Shown: positions 1 through 12,100 of the stretch, piece after piece
Layout: each line of letters starts with the position of its first letter
Position numbering within the stretch: the stretch's first letter is position 1
Origin: QHXQ01 sp036389375
GTDB taxonomy: Bacteria; Acidobacteriota; Blastocatellia; Pyrinomonadales; Pyrinomonadaceae
Assembly: GCA_036389375.1 (NCBI GenBank)
Contig: DASVQA010000245.1
Location: 1 to 13,114, forward strand
Length of the DNA stretch: 13,114 nucleotides
Reading direction: 5' to 3'
Position numbers and translations under genes: made by a program
The notes under the pieces: model-generated
What the model was told of the DNA's origin: nothing
What the model saw: only the letters and a program-made list of their open reading frames with translations
The model's database searches: none

Positions 1-141
1 ACCAGCCGTTTATCGGCCCCTTCATCACGTGCCACCACCACACAGGCGCGCACCGCCTCATGCCGGCTCAAGACCGCCTCTATCTCCCCTAACTCAATCC
101 GGTAGCCTCTGACCTTCACCTGATGGTCCATGCGCCCTAAG
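1..141. repeat. Left copy of a 141-bp perfect terminal direct repeat
   Basis: Bases 1-141 are identical, base for base, to 12974-13114, the last bases of the window. Both copies code for the A8 hinge and following part of an A domain in the same frame. An exact match ending precisely at both sequence ends, with a length of 141, points to a self-overlapping assembly contig. Confidence 0.97.
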
Positions 142-3100
142 AAATCCAACTCCCCGTTTGGTAGATACCGGGCCAGATCGCCTGTCCGGTACAGGCGCTG
201 CCCCGGCTCGGGCGCGAACGGGTCGGGGATAAACTTCTCGGCTGTCAGCTCGGGGCGGTTCAGATAACCACGTGCCAGCCCCGCGCCGCCGATATAGACC
301 TCGCCCGGCACACCCTGCGGCACTAACTGCCATGTCTGATCAAGCAGATAGACCTGCGAGTTGGCCACGGGGCGGCCGATGCTCGGCGCGCGCTCGCTCG
401 TGCGCGGCAGCACGGCGTAGGTCGAATAGGTCGTGTCTTCCGACGGGCCGTAGAGATTCAGGACGCGCTCAATCGTGGGCTGTTGATAGAGTTGGTCAAC
501 GAGCGTGCGCTTGAGCGGCTCGCCCGCTAAGTTGACTGTCCGCACGGAAGCGGGCACGCCCTTGATGCGCATTAACTCGGTCATGGCGGAGGGGACAGTG
601 TTGACCAGCGTGATGGTGTGCGTGGCAGCCAGCGCCGGTAGAGCTAGGGCGTTCTCGCCGATGATGGCTGTGCCGCCGCAGGTCAGCGGGGCGAAGAGCT
701 CAAAGACAGAGAGGTCGAAACAGATGGAAGTGGAGGCTAGGACACCTGCCAGCTCTGCCTGACTGAATGTTTCGTGCGTCCAGTGGAGGAAGGTGGCGGC
801 GCTGCGGTGCGTGATGGCCACGCCTTTCGGTCGTCCCGTCGAGCCTGATGTGTAGATGATATAGGCCAGATTATCCGGTGTTGTCGTGACTGATGGATTC
901 TCTGTGCTGAAGCCACTGACTGCGTCCCATTGCGTGTCGAGGCAGAGCGTTTGGGTCTGCGAGGCCGGCAGCGTGGCTAATAGTTTGGCTTGCGTAAGCA
1001 GCACGCCTAAGCCTGCGTCGGCAAACATGAAGGCGATGCGCTCCTGCGGATACTGCGGGTCTAAGGGCACGTATGCGCCGCCCGCCTTGAGTATGCCGAG
1101 TAGCGCCAACACCATCTCCGGCGAGCGCTCAAGTAAGACCCCGACGCGCACATCAGGGCCGACGCCCAAGCTGCGTAGATAATGGGCCAGTTGATTGGCG
1201 CGCGTGTTCAACTCACGATAAGTGAGTTGCTGCGTCTCGTAAGTAGCCGCGATGGCTTCAGGGGTGCGCGTCGCCTGCTGCTCGAATAGTTCGTGCAGGC
1301 CATGTCCGGTCGGGTAATCGGCGCGCGTGTCGTTGAAGTCGTAGAGCACCCGTCGGCGCTCCGCCTCGGTCAATATCTGTAGTCTGGCGAGCGGCAGATC
1401 AGGCGCGGTCAAAGCGTTGTCGAGCAGCGTGACCAGATGGCCCGCGAGCCGCGCGATGGTCTCCTCGTCAAACAGGTCTGTGTTGTACTCGAAGCTGGCC
1501 GCTAACTCGTCGGCCGTCTCTTGCACGTGGAGCGTGAGGTCGAACTTCGCCGTGCCGGTCGTCAAATCCAGCGCGTCGTCGGTGCTCATGACCAGCCCCG
1601 GCAGGGTCAAGGCCGCACGCGGCGCACTCTGCCACGTCAGCATCGTCTGGAAAAAGGGCGCGCGGCTCAGGTCGCGCACCGGCTGCAACGCCTCGACCAG
1701 CCGCTCGAAGGGCACATCCTGATGCGCGTGCGCGCCGAGCACCGCTTCGCGCGCGCGTGCCAGCAGCGTCGTAAACGTCGTCGCACTGCTTACGTCCACG
1801 CGCAACGCAAGCGTGTTGACGAAGAAGCCGATCAAGCCCTCGGTTTCCAGGCGTGTGCGACCGGCCGTCGGTGTGCCGACGACTATCTCCGCCTGCCCGC
1901 TGTGGCGCGCGAGCAGCAACTGGAAACCGGCCAGTAACACCATGAACGGCGTCACCCCGGTCTGCCGGCTGAGCGCTTCGAGCCGCGCGCGTAACGACGC
2001 GGCGAGCCGGAACTGGTGGCGTGCGCCATTGAAGGTCTGCACGGGCGGGCGCGGCCGGTCGGTCGGCAGCGCGAGCACAGGCGCGTCGGCCAGTTGTGCG
2101 CGCCAGTAAGCGAGTTGCTCATCGAGCACTTCGCCCGTCAGCCATGCGCGCTGCCACACGGCGAAGTCTGCGTATTGAATCGGCAACTCGGCGAGTGGTG
2201 ATGGCTGTGCGATAACGAATGCCGCATAGAGTTCCGTCAACTCGCGCACAAGCACGCCGAGCGACCAGCCGTCCGCGATAATGTGATGGAGCGTGACAGC
2301 AAGAATGTGCTCGGCGTCTGCCAATCGCAGCAGGGCGGCGCGTACGAGCGGCCCCGCCGCAAGGTCGAATGGGCGCTGCGCCTCTGCCTTGATAAATTCT
2401 TGTGCCGCACGCGCGCGCTCAGTTGCGGGCAGCGCGCAGAGGTCTCTGACCGGAAGCTCAAACTGCGCGGGCGCATCAGCGACGACTTGCGCGGGCTGGC
2501 CTTCAACGAGTGTGAAAGTGGTGCGTAACGCTTCGTGCCGCCGCACGATCTCAGCCAATGCCTGGCTCAACGCCGCCTCGTCCAACTGCCCAGTCAGCCG
2601 GACGGCTAACGGAATATGATAGACCGCACTCTCCGGCGCTAATTCATGCAGGAACCATAGCCGCTGCTGCGCGAATGAGAGCGGCAATACGCCCTCACGC
2701 TTAACGCGTACGAGCGGCGGGGCTTCCAATGCTTGCCCGGCCCGCAACGCTTGTTCGATGCGTGCGCCGAGCGCGGCAATCGTCGGCGCTTCAAAGATGC
2801 TGCGGAGCGGCAACTCAACGTTGAAGCTGGCACGTACGCGGGCGATTAACTGTGCGGCAAGCAGCGAGTGGCCGCCTAAGTCGAAGAAGTTCTCGTCCAC
2901 GCCGACGCGCGCGACGCCGAGCACGCCGGCCCACAACCCGGCAAGCACTTCCTCAACTGGTGTGCGCGGCGCGCTGTAGGCTGTGCCGGTCGCTGCCCCG
3001 TCGCGTGCGGGTGCAGGGAGCGCCTTGCGGTCAACTTTCCCGCTCGGCGTCAGCAGCAAAGCATCAAGCAGGACGAAAGTGCCGGGCAGCATGTACTCAG

Positions 3101-6100
3101 GCAGACGCGCGGCGAGATGCTGGCGCAACTCGCCTGCCGCCGGCGCTCGTTCAGCCGCGACCACGTAAGCCACCAGTTGCCTGTTGTCTGCCGCCTCGCC
3201 GCGCACCACGACGACACAGGCCGCGACGGCTTCATGCTCGGCCAGCACAGCCTCGATCTCGCCCAACTCGATGCGAAAACCGCGCAGTTTGATCTGCTGA
3301 TCAATGCGCCCCAGATACTCGATGCTGCCGTCCGCGCGCCAACGCGCCAGATCGCCCGTGCGGTAGAGCCGCGCGCCGGGCACAGCACTAAAGGGGTCGG
3401 GCACAAACCGCTCGGCCGTCAGGTCGGGGCGATGCAGGTAGCCGCGCGCTAAACTCACGCCGCCGATACACAACTCGCCCGGCACGCCCGCAGGCACAAT
3501 TCGCCCGCGCCCGTCCACGATGTATAGCTGCGTATTCGCAATGGGTCGCCCAATCGGCACGATCCTATCCTGCGCATCACGCACGCACGCCCAGGCGGTC
3601 ACGTCCACCGATGCTTCGGTCGGCCCGTATAAGTTGTGCAACTCGGTCGCCGCGAAGCTGGCGAAGAAGCGTTCCTGCAACTCGTAGCTGAGGGCCTCGC
3701 CACTACAGATCACTAAGCGCAACGACGCGCACCGCTCCAGTTCCGCCGTCTGTAGAAACGCGCCCAGCATCGCCGGCACAAAGTGCAGCACGCTAATCTG
3801 CTCTGTAGCGATCAGGTCAGAGAGATAAGCCGGATCACGATGCCCGCCCGGTCTGGCAAAGACGAGCCGCGCGCCGGTCAGCAGCGGCCAGAAGAACTCC
3901 CAAACGGATACGTCGAAGCTAAACGGCGTCTTCTGTAAGACGCGGTCTTGCGAAGTTAATTGATATGCCGCCTGCATCCAGAGCAAACGGTTGACAATGC
4001 CGCGATGTGCGAGCATCGCGCCTTTCGGCCGACCAGTTGAGCCTGACGTGTAGATGATGTAGGCCAGATTGTCGGGTGTTGTCGTGACCGATGGATTCTC
4101 TGTGCTGAAGTTCGTGACCGCGTCCCATTGCGTGTCGAGACAGAGCACCTGTGCGGCGTGCGCGGGCAGCACGGAGAGCAGCCGCTCCTGTGTGAGCATG
4201 ACGCGCACGCCCGCGTCAGCGAACATGAAAGCCAGTCGTTCCTGTGGGTACTCAGGATCGAAGGGCACGTATGCGCCGCCAGCTTTAAGTATGCCGAGCA
4301 GCGCGATGACCATTTCAAGCGACCGCTCCATCAAGACGCCGACCGGCACATCGGGGCCGACGCCCAAGCTGCGTAGATAATGGGCCAGTTGATTGGCGCG
4401 CGTGTTCAACTCACGATAAGTGAGTTGCTGCGTCTCGTAAGCAGCCGCGACGGCTTCAGGGGTGCGCGTCGCCTGCGCCTCGAACAAGTCGTGCAGACAT
4501 TGTTCGTGCAGATAGTCCGGGCGCGTCGTGTCGTTCCACTCGACGAGGAGTTGGTGCGTCTCGGCCGGTGTCAGCAGCGGCAGGTCTGCGAGTCGTGCGT
4601 CGGGGTACGCGACGATGCCCGCCAGCAGCATTTCGTAGTGGCCGAGCATGCGCGCCATCGTATCGGCGGTGAAGAGGTCTGTGTTGTACTCAAGCTGTAG
4701 CAACAACCCTGCCGGCAATTCCTGCGCGTTCAGTGTCAACTCAAACTTGGTCGTCCCGGTCGTCGCCTCCCGCATGTCGTCAGTGCTTAACGTTAGTGCG
4801 GGCAAAGATAATGTCTCGCGCGGCGCGTTCTGTAGCGTCAGCATCGTCTGGAAGAGCGGCGCGCGGCTCAAACTACGTGCGGGCTGCAACTCTTCCACCA
4901 ACTTCTCAAACGGCACATCCTGATGCGCGTATGCACCTAATGTCACCTCGCGCACCCGTGTTAACAACTCATGCAACGTCGGGTCGCCAGATAAGTCTGT
5001 CCGCAGCACCAGCGTGTTGACGAAAAAGCCGATGAGTTGTTCCAACTCGACGCGCGGGCGGTGCGCGATAGGCGTGCCAACGGTGATGTCAGTCTGCCCG
5101 GAGTAGCGTGCCAGCAAGCCTTGCCATGCCGCTAACAGCGTCATAAAAAGCGTGCTGCCGGATTGGCGGCTGAGCGTGTGCAAAGCGGCGGACAGCTCTG
5201 CTGGCAGGGTGCGCGTAATGCTTGCGCCGCGAAACGTCTGGACAGAAGGGCGCGGGTGATCCGTCGGCAGGAGCAGCACGGGTGCGTCGGCTAGTTGCTG
5301 TCGCCAGTAAGCCAACTGCTCTTCGAGCACCGCGCCTTGCAGCCAGTTGCGCTGCCACACGGCAAAGTCTGCGTACTGCACCGGCAACTCGGCGAGTGGT
5401 GACGGCTGCCCCTGCGCAAACGCTGCATAGAGCGCTGACAACTCGCGCACAAGCACGCCGAGCGACCAGCCATCAGCGATAATGTGATGCACGGTCAGCA
5501 GTGCCACGTGTTCTTCGTCCGCGAGCCGCAGCAGGGCGGCGCGGATAAGCGGGCCCCTTGTAAGGTCGAATGGGCGCTGCGCCTCTGCGTTGAAGAGTTG
5601 CTGCGCCGCACGCGCACGCTCAACTGCGGGCAGATCGCGTAGGTCGTGCCGCGCCACGTCGAGTTGCAGCACCGGCACGACGATCTGCACAGGCTCGCTA
5701 TCAATCGTCGTGAAAGTCGTGCGTAACGCCTCGTGCCGCCGCACGATCTCAGCCAGTGCCTGGCTCAACGCCGCCTCGTCCAGCTGCCCCGTCAGCCGGA
5801 CGGCTAACGGAATATGATAGACCGCACTCTCCGGCGCTAACTCGTGCAAAAACCATAACCGCTGCTGCGCGAATGAGAGCGGCAATACGCCCTCACGCTT
5901 AACCCGCACGAGCGGCGGGGCTTGTGCTTCCTGACCAGCGCGTAACTGTTGCTCGATGCGTGCGCCGAGGGCGGCAATCGTCGGCGCTTCAAAGATGCTA
6001 CGGAGCGGCAACTCGATGCGGAAGGATTCGCGCACGCGGGCAATCAGTTGCGCGGCAAGCAGCGAGTGTCCGCCCAGATCGAAGAAGTCGGCCTGCACGC

Positions 6101-9100
6101 TGATGTTGTCTGTCCGCAAGACCTCGGCCCAGATGCCGGCCAGTATCTCTTCGGTGGGCGTGCGCGCGGCGACGTAGTCGGTCGTGGCGTCAGTCCATGC
6201 GGGTGCGGGCAGCGCCTTGCGATCAACCTTGCCGTTGGGCGTCAGCGGCAATTCATCGAGCACGACGAAGGCGGCCGGCAGCATGTAGTCCGGCAGAGTC
6301 CGCTTCAGGTGCGCGCGTAGCTCGTCGGCGGCCGGCGTTTGACCGTTGGCCGCGACCACATAAGCGATCAATTGTTGGTCGCCGCCCGCATCCGTGTGTG
6401 GCTGCACGACGCAGGCGCGCACGCCTTCGTGCTGACCTAGCACGCTCTCGATCTCGCCCGGTTCAATGCGGAAGCCGCGCACCTGCACCTGCATATCGAG
6501 CCGGCCGAGAAATTCTAGCTGACCGTCCGGCAGGTAGCGCGCCGCGTCGCCCGTGCGATAAAGCCGCGCGCCCGGCTCCGGGCTGAACGGGTGCGGGATG
6601 AAGCGCGCGGCCGTGAGTTCCGGTCTTCGCTGATAGCCGCGCGCAAGCCCCGCGCCGCTGATGTATAGCTCGCCCGCGACGCCCACTGGCACAGGCTGTA
6701 AATGCGCGTCGAGCAGATAGACTTCCGTGTTCGCAATGGGGCGACCGATGGCCGGCGGCGCTGAAGCAGTCTGCGCGGGCGCAGACACAGTGCAGGAGGT
6801 CGTGACCACCGTACACTCGGTCGGCCCGTAGTTGTTCACCAACTCAAAGGGCAAGCCGGGCGGCGGATAGTGTTGCAGTCTGTCGCCGCCGGTCAGGAGC
6901 GTGCGGAGCGTCGTGTGGCGCGGCCAGTCGAGCGTCAGGACGCGCGCGGCCAACGGCGTCGGCAGGAAGCTGATAGTGATGCCCTGCTGATCGAGCCAGT
7001 CGCGCAGGCGTTCGGGCGCGAGGCGGGTTTCATCTTCAGCCGGCAGATGTATGCTCGCACCAATCGTCAGGTAGGGCCAGAGTTCCCAGACGGCTGCGTC
7101 GAAGGCTGTGCCCGCAAGCTGCGTGGCGCGGTCGGCGGCGCTGACGGCAAAACGCGTCTGATGCCAGTAGATGAGATTCAACAGCCCCGCGTGCGCCAAC
7201 TGCACACCGTTTGGCCGGCCCGTCGAACCCGAAGTGTAGATGACGTAGGCGAGGTCGGCGGCGGACGAATGGCGTGACGGGTTCGCTGTGCTCTCTGTAG
7301 CGATAGCTGACCAGTCGGCATCGAGGCACAACACTGTTACGTCGGCGCGGGGCAGCGCGGCGCGTAAGTGTGCCTGTGTGAGCAGCACGGGCACGGCGGC
7401 GTCCGCGAGCATGAAGGCAAGCCGCTCCGGCGTGTAGGCTGCATCGAGCGGCACGTAAGCGCCGCCAGCTTTGAGCACGCCGAGCAGGGCCACGACCATG
7501 TCCAGCGAGCGTTCCATCAAGACGCCGACCACCACATCGCGGCCGACACCCAGACCGCGCAGGTAATGGGCCAGTTGATTGGCGCGCGCGTTCAACTCGC
7601 CGTAGGTCAACTGCGCGTCGCCGTGCGCAACGGCGAGCGCCCGCGGCCGTTGCGCCGCCTGCGCCTCGAACAACTCGTGTACGCTGCCATCCAACGCAAA
7701 CGGCTGGCGCGTGTCGTTCCATGCGCTCAATAATTGCTGCCGCTCGGCGGGCGCAAGCAGCGGCAACTGCGAGAGCGCGCGTTCAGGCGCACGCACGGCC
7801 TCTGTGAGCAAAGTCTCGAAGTGCCCCACCATGCGCCGGATCGTTGTCTCGTCAAACAACTCCGTGCTGTACTCGATCTCGCCGCGCAAGCCGTCCGCCG
7901 CGTCGATGATGGATAGCGTCACGTCAAACTTCGTCGTCTGGCTGGCAAACGGCAAGACGCTCAGGTGCAAGCCCGGCAGCGCCGCCTCTGCGCCCGACGC
8001 GGTCTGCCAGTTGAAGGCGACTTGAAAGAGCGGCGCACGACTCAAACTACGTGCGGGCTGCAACTCTTCCACCAACTTCTCGAACGGCACATCCTGATGC
8101 GCGTACGCACCTAATGTCACCTCGCGCACCCGTGTTAACAACTCATGAAACGTCGGGTTGCCAGATAAGTCTGTCCGCAGCACCAGCGTGTTGACGAAAA
8201 AGCCGATGAGTTGTTCCAACTCGACGCGCGGGCGGTGCGCGATGGGCGTGCCAACGGTGATGTCAGTCTGCCCGGAGTAGCGTGCCAGCAAGCCTTGCCA
8301 TGCCGCTAACAGCGTCATAAAGAGTGTGCTGCCTGCGCGCCGGCTTAACTCGCGCAGGTCTTCAGTCAGACGCAGCGGCAACTCAAAGCGCACACTCGCG
8401 CCGGCCAGACTTGGCTGCGCCGGGCGCGGGCGATCCGTCGGCAACTCAAGCAGCGGCGGCGCGCCCGCCAGTTGTTGTCGCCAGTAAGCGAGTTGCTCAT
8501 CAAGCAGCGCGCCTTGCAGCCAGTCGCGCTGCCACACAGAGTAGTCGCCATACTGCACGGGCAACTCCGCGAGCGGCGACGGCAGGTCGCGCGTGTACGC
8601 TGCATAAAGGGCTGCGACTTCGTTCACGAGCACGCCGGTTGACCAACCGTCCGAAACGATGTGGTGCATCGTCAACAGCGCGATGTGTTCCGTCTCGGCC
8701 AGCTTCAACAGGTGGGCGCGCAACACAGGCCCACGCGCCAGATCGAATGCGCGCGCGGCCTCGGCCGCGATGAACCCTTGCGCCGCCGCTTCGCTTTCAG
8801 CCGCCGGCAGTTCATGCAACCCGACCAACGGCAGCGGCACTTCGCCCGGCGCGCCGACAATCTGCGCAGGCTCTCCATCAACCGTCGTGAAAGTCGTGCG
8901 CAACGCCTCGTGCCGCCGCACTACTTCACCGAGCGCACGCGATAGGGCGGCAACGTCAAGCTGCCCCGTCAGCCGCACCGCCAGCGGAATGTGATAAGCC
9001 GCACTCTCCGGCGCTAATTCATGCAGGAACCATAATCGCTGCTGCGCGAATGAGAGCGGCAATGCGCCCTCATGCTTAACCCGCACGAGCGGTGGCGCTT

Positions 9101-12100
9101 GTCGTTCCTGCCCGCCACGTAACTGCTGTTCGATGCGTGCGGCTAATCCAGCTACGGTCGGCGCTTCAAAGATGCTGCGGAGCGGCAACTCGACATTGAA
9201 GCCGGCGCGCACGCGGGCGATTAACTGCGCGGCAAGCAGGGAGTGGCCGCCTAAGTCGAAGAAGTTCTCGTCCACGCCGACGCGCGCGACGCCGAGCACG
9301 CCGGCCCACAACCCGGCGAGCACTTCCTCAACAGGTGTGCGCGGCGCGCGATAGTTGGCCGCCGCCGACGCGTCTGCCTCCGGCGCGGGCAGCGCCTTGC
9401 GATCAACTTTGCCGTTCGGCGTCAGTGGCAAGGCATCGAGCATGACGAACGTGCCGGGCAGCATGTAGTCCGGCAGAGTCGTCTTCAGATGCGTGCGCAG
9501 TTCGCTCGCGCCCGGCGCTTGGTCTGTCGTCCCGACCACGTAAGCGACCAGACCTTTGCCGCCGTTGGTCTGCGTGTGCGCCTGCACGACGCACGCGCGC
9601 ACGCCCGGATGCTGCCGGAGCACGCTCTCGATCTCACCCAACTCGATGCGGAAGCCACGCACCTTCACCTGCTGATCAATGCGCCCGACAAACTCAAGGC
9701 TGCCATCGGCCGCGCGGCGCACTACGTCGCCCGTGCGGTAGAGCCGCGCGCCCGGTGCTTCGCTGAACGGGTCGGGGATAAACCGCTCGGCCGTCAGGTC
9801 TGGTCGGTGCAGATAGCCGCGTCCAAGTCCGACGCCGCCGATGTAGAGTTCGCCTGCGACGCCGAGGGGCACGGGTTGCATCGTTGCGTCCAGCACGTAG
9901 AGCGACGTGTTGGCGCGCGCGTAACCCATGCTCACCTGCCGGTGCGTGCTCGCGGGTGCGCAGCGTCCGGCAGAGGCCGTGATCGAAATCTCGGTCGGCC
10001 CGTAGGAATGATAGAGCGCAGTCGTGGGCAGCACTTCGTAGAAGCGGCGCATCGTCTCGACGGGCAGCGCCTCGCCGCCACAGATGACGCGGCGCAGCGA
10101 AGTGCAATGCGCGGCTTGCGGTTCGTCGAGGAATACGCCGAGCATCGAGGGCACGAAGTAGGCGGTTGTGATCTCGTGCGCGGCGATGTAGCTGGCCAGA
10201 TAGGCGCTGTCGCGGTGGCCTTCAGGGCGCGCGACGTGTATGCACGCGCCGGTCGCCAGCGTCCAGAAAACTTCCCAGACGGACGGGTCGAAGCTCAGCG
10301 AGGTCTTCAGGAGAAAGCGATCAAGGGGCTGTAACGCGTGCGTCTCCTGCATCCAGTGGATGGCGTTGACGACGCCGCGATGTGTGAGCATCGCGCCCTT
10401 TGGTCGCCCGGTCGAACCCGACGTGTAGATGACGTAGACGAGATTATCGGGCGTCACATGCGCGGGCGGGTTCGCCGTGCTCTCCTGTGCGAGTTGCGCC
10501 TGCGCCTCGTCTATGCAGACAACCTGTGCGTCGTGCGCGGGCAGCGTCGCCGCCAATTGCGCGTGCGTCAGCAGCACGCGCGCGCCCGCGTCCGCCAGCA
10601 TGTAGGCGAGCCGCTCGGCCGGGTATTCAGGGTCGAGCGGCACGTAGGCCCCGCCGGCTTTGAGGATGGCGAGCAGCGCAACGACCATGTCGGGCGAACG
10701 CTCAAGGCAGAGACCAACCAGCACGTCGGGCCCGACGCCCAAGCGTTGTAGGTGATGCGCCAGTTGATTGGCGCGCGCGTTCAACTCCGCATAGGTCAGC
10801 CGGGTCTCTTCGTAGACGAGCGCGAGGGCTTCGGGCGTGCGTACGACCTGCGCCGCAAATAGTTCGTGCAGGCACTGGTCGGTCGGGTAGGCACGCTCGT
10901 TGTCGTTCCAGTCCGACAACAGTTGCCGGCGCTCTGTGGGCGCAAGCAGCGGCAACTGCGAGAGCCGTTGTTCGGGCGCGGCCAGCGCCGCCGCGAGCAG
11001 GGTCTCGAAGTGCGCGATCAGGCGTTTGATGGTCGCTTCGTCAAACAGTTCGGTGCTGTAGGTGATAAGCCCGCTGAAGTTTTCCTTAGCGTCCAGAAGC
11101 AACAGGTCGAGCGCAAACTTCGTCGTCCCCGTCGCCGATGGCAAGATGCTCAGATGCAGACCCGGCAGCGCCGCCGCCACGTCCAACCGGGGCTGCCAGT
11201 TGAAAGAGACTTGAAAGAACGGCGTCCGGCGCAGGTCGCGCTCCGGCTGCAACTCTTCAACCAGCTTCTCGAACGGCACGTCCTGATGCGTGTACGCTCC
11301 GAGCGTCGTCTCGCGCACGCGCACCAGCAACTCCAAGAAGGTCGGATCACCCGACAGGTCTGTGCGCAGCACGAGCGTGTTGATGAAGAAGCCGATCAGG
11401 TCTTCGAGTTCGCGCCGCGAGCGGTTGGCGATGGGCGTGCCGACCGTGATGTCGGTCGCGCCGCTATAACGCGCCAGCAAGGTTTGCCACGCCGCGAGAA
11501 AGATCATGAAGGGCGTGCAGCCTGTTCGTTGACTGAGCGCGCGAACAGCCTGCGTCACGCGCGCCGAGAACTCGATGGGCAGATCCGCGCCCAGAAATTG
11601 CGGACGGGCGGGCCAAGCACGGTCGGTCGGCAAATCCAGCACGGGCGGGGCGTCCGCCAACTGCTTGCGCCAGTAAGCCAACTGCTCTTCGAGCACCGCG
11701 CCTTGCAGCCATTCGCGCTGCCAGACGGCATAGTCCGCGTATTGAATTGCCAACTCAGGGAGCGGCGCAGGTTGACCGGCAGTAAAGGCCGTATAAAGTT
11801 GCGACAACTCACGCACCAGCACACCCTGCGACCAACCGTCGGCGATGATGTGATGGAGCGTCATCGTCAGGATGTGCTCGTCGGGGCTGAGCCGCAGCAG
11901 GGCGGCGCGAATAAGCGGGCCCCTTGCGAGGTCGAAGGGCGTGCGCGCCTCAAGGTGCAGCAAGCGTGCTAATTCGTTGTCGCGTTCGCCCTCGGGCAAC
12001 CCGTGCAGATCGCGCAGCGCCAGGCCCAGTTCCAGCGCCGGAGCGACAACCTGCACGGGCTGCCCTTCAACGGTCGTGAAGGTCGTGCGCAATGCTTCGT

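Larger units (their letters stand above)
1..2689 (-). other. NRPS module 4: C4-A4 (cut), predicted alanine
   Basis: C4 begins near residue 3221 (PLSFAQQRLWFLHEL) and has HHIIADGWSLGVLVREL from residue 3353. A4 starts near residue 3685: GILKAGGAYVPLD, YTSGSTGRPKG at 3831, FDLSVF with the aspartate at 3877, LVNTVPSAM, VNLAGEPL, NLYGPSEDTTYSTY with its tyrosine at 3965, YRTGDL, and GRMDHQVKVRG before the edge. The pocket residues D, L, F, N, N, A, L, T, Y (plus a lysine outside the left edge) give DLFNNALTYK, a code I recall for alanine in cyanobacterial synthetases. This domain belongs to a different A-domain subfamily from A1 and A3 in the pocket half, although its N-terminal part matches A3 closely. 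Its C-terminal end and carrier domain are missing here, unless they are the piece at 12400-12973. Confidence 0.85.
2690..5889 (-). other. NRPS module 3: C3-A3-T3, predicted serine
   Basis: C3 begins near residue 2154 and has HHIIADGWS at 2286-2294. A3 runs from about residue 2620 to 3110, with YTSGSTGRPKG at 2765, FDVSVW with the aspartate at 2811, SVLHFVPAML, VICSGEAL, NLYGPTEASVD with its tyrosine at 2906, and SGKVDRK at the end. The pocket code D, V, W, H, I, S, L, V, D plus lysine is the serine type (family form DVWHxSLxDK). T3 carries DENFFDLGGHSLL with serine 3160. Its C domain resembles C2 in the C-terminal lobe and C4 near the N-terminus. T3 is almost identical in DNA to T1. Confidence 0.88.

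Noticed and set aside
7036..7722. A 228-codon minus-strand frame in another phase
   Set aside because: It overlaps A2 in a different frame and starts inside the domain; its sequence has no family features, whereas the main frame has A3, A4 and other motifs across the same bases.
9489..10334. A 281-codon open frame on the plus strand
   Set aside because: Antisense shadow of the A1 domain; the minus strand here carries every expected adenylation motif in one continuous frame.
10866..11972. A 368-codon open frame on the plus strand
   Set aside because: It lies fully antisense to the C1 domain and the start of A1, has an Arg/Gln-rich composition with no recognisable domain, and is explained by high GC and codon bias of the NRPS frame.
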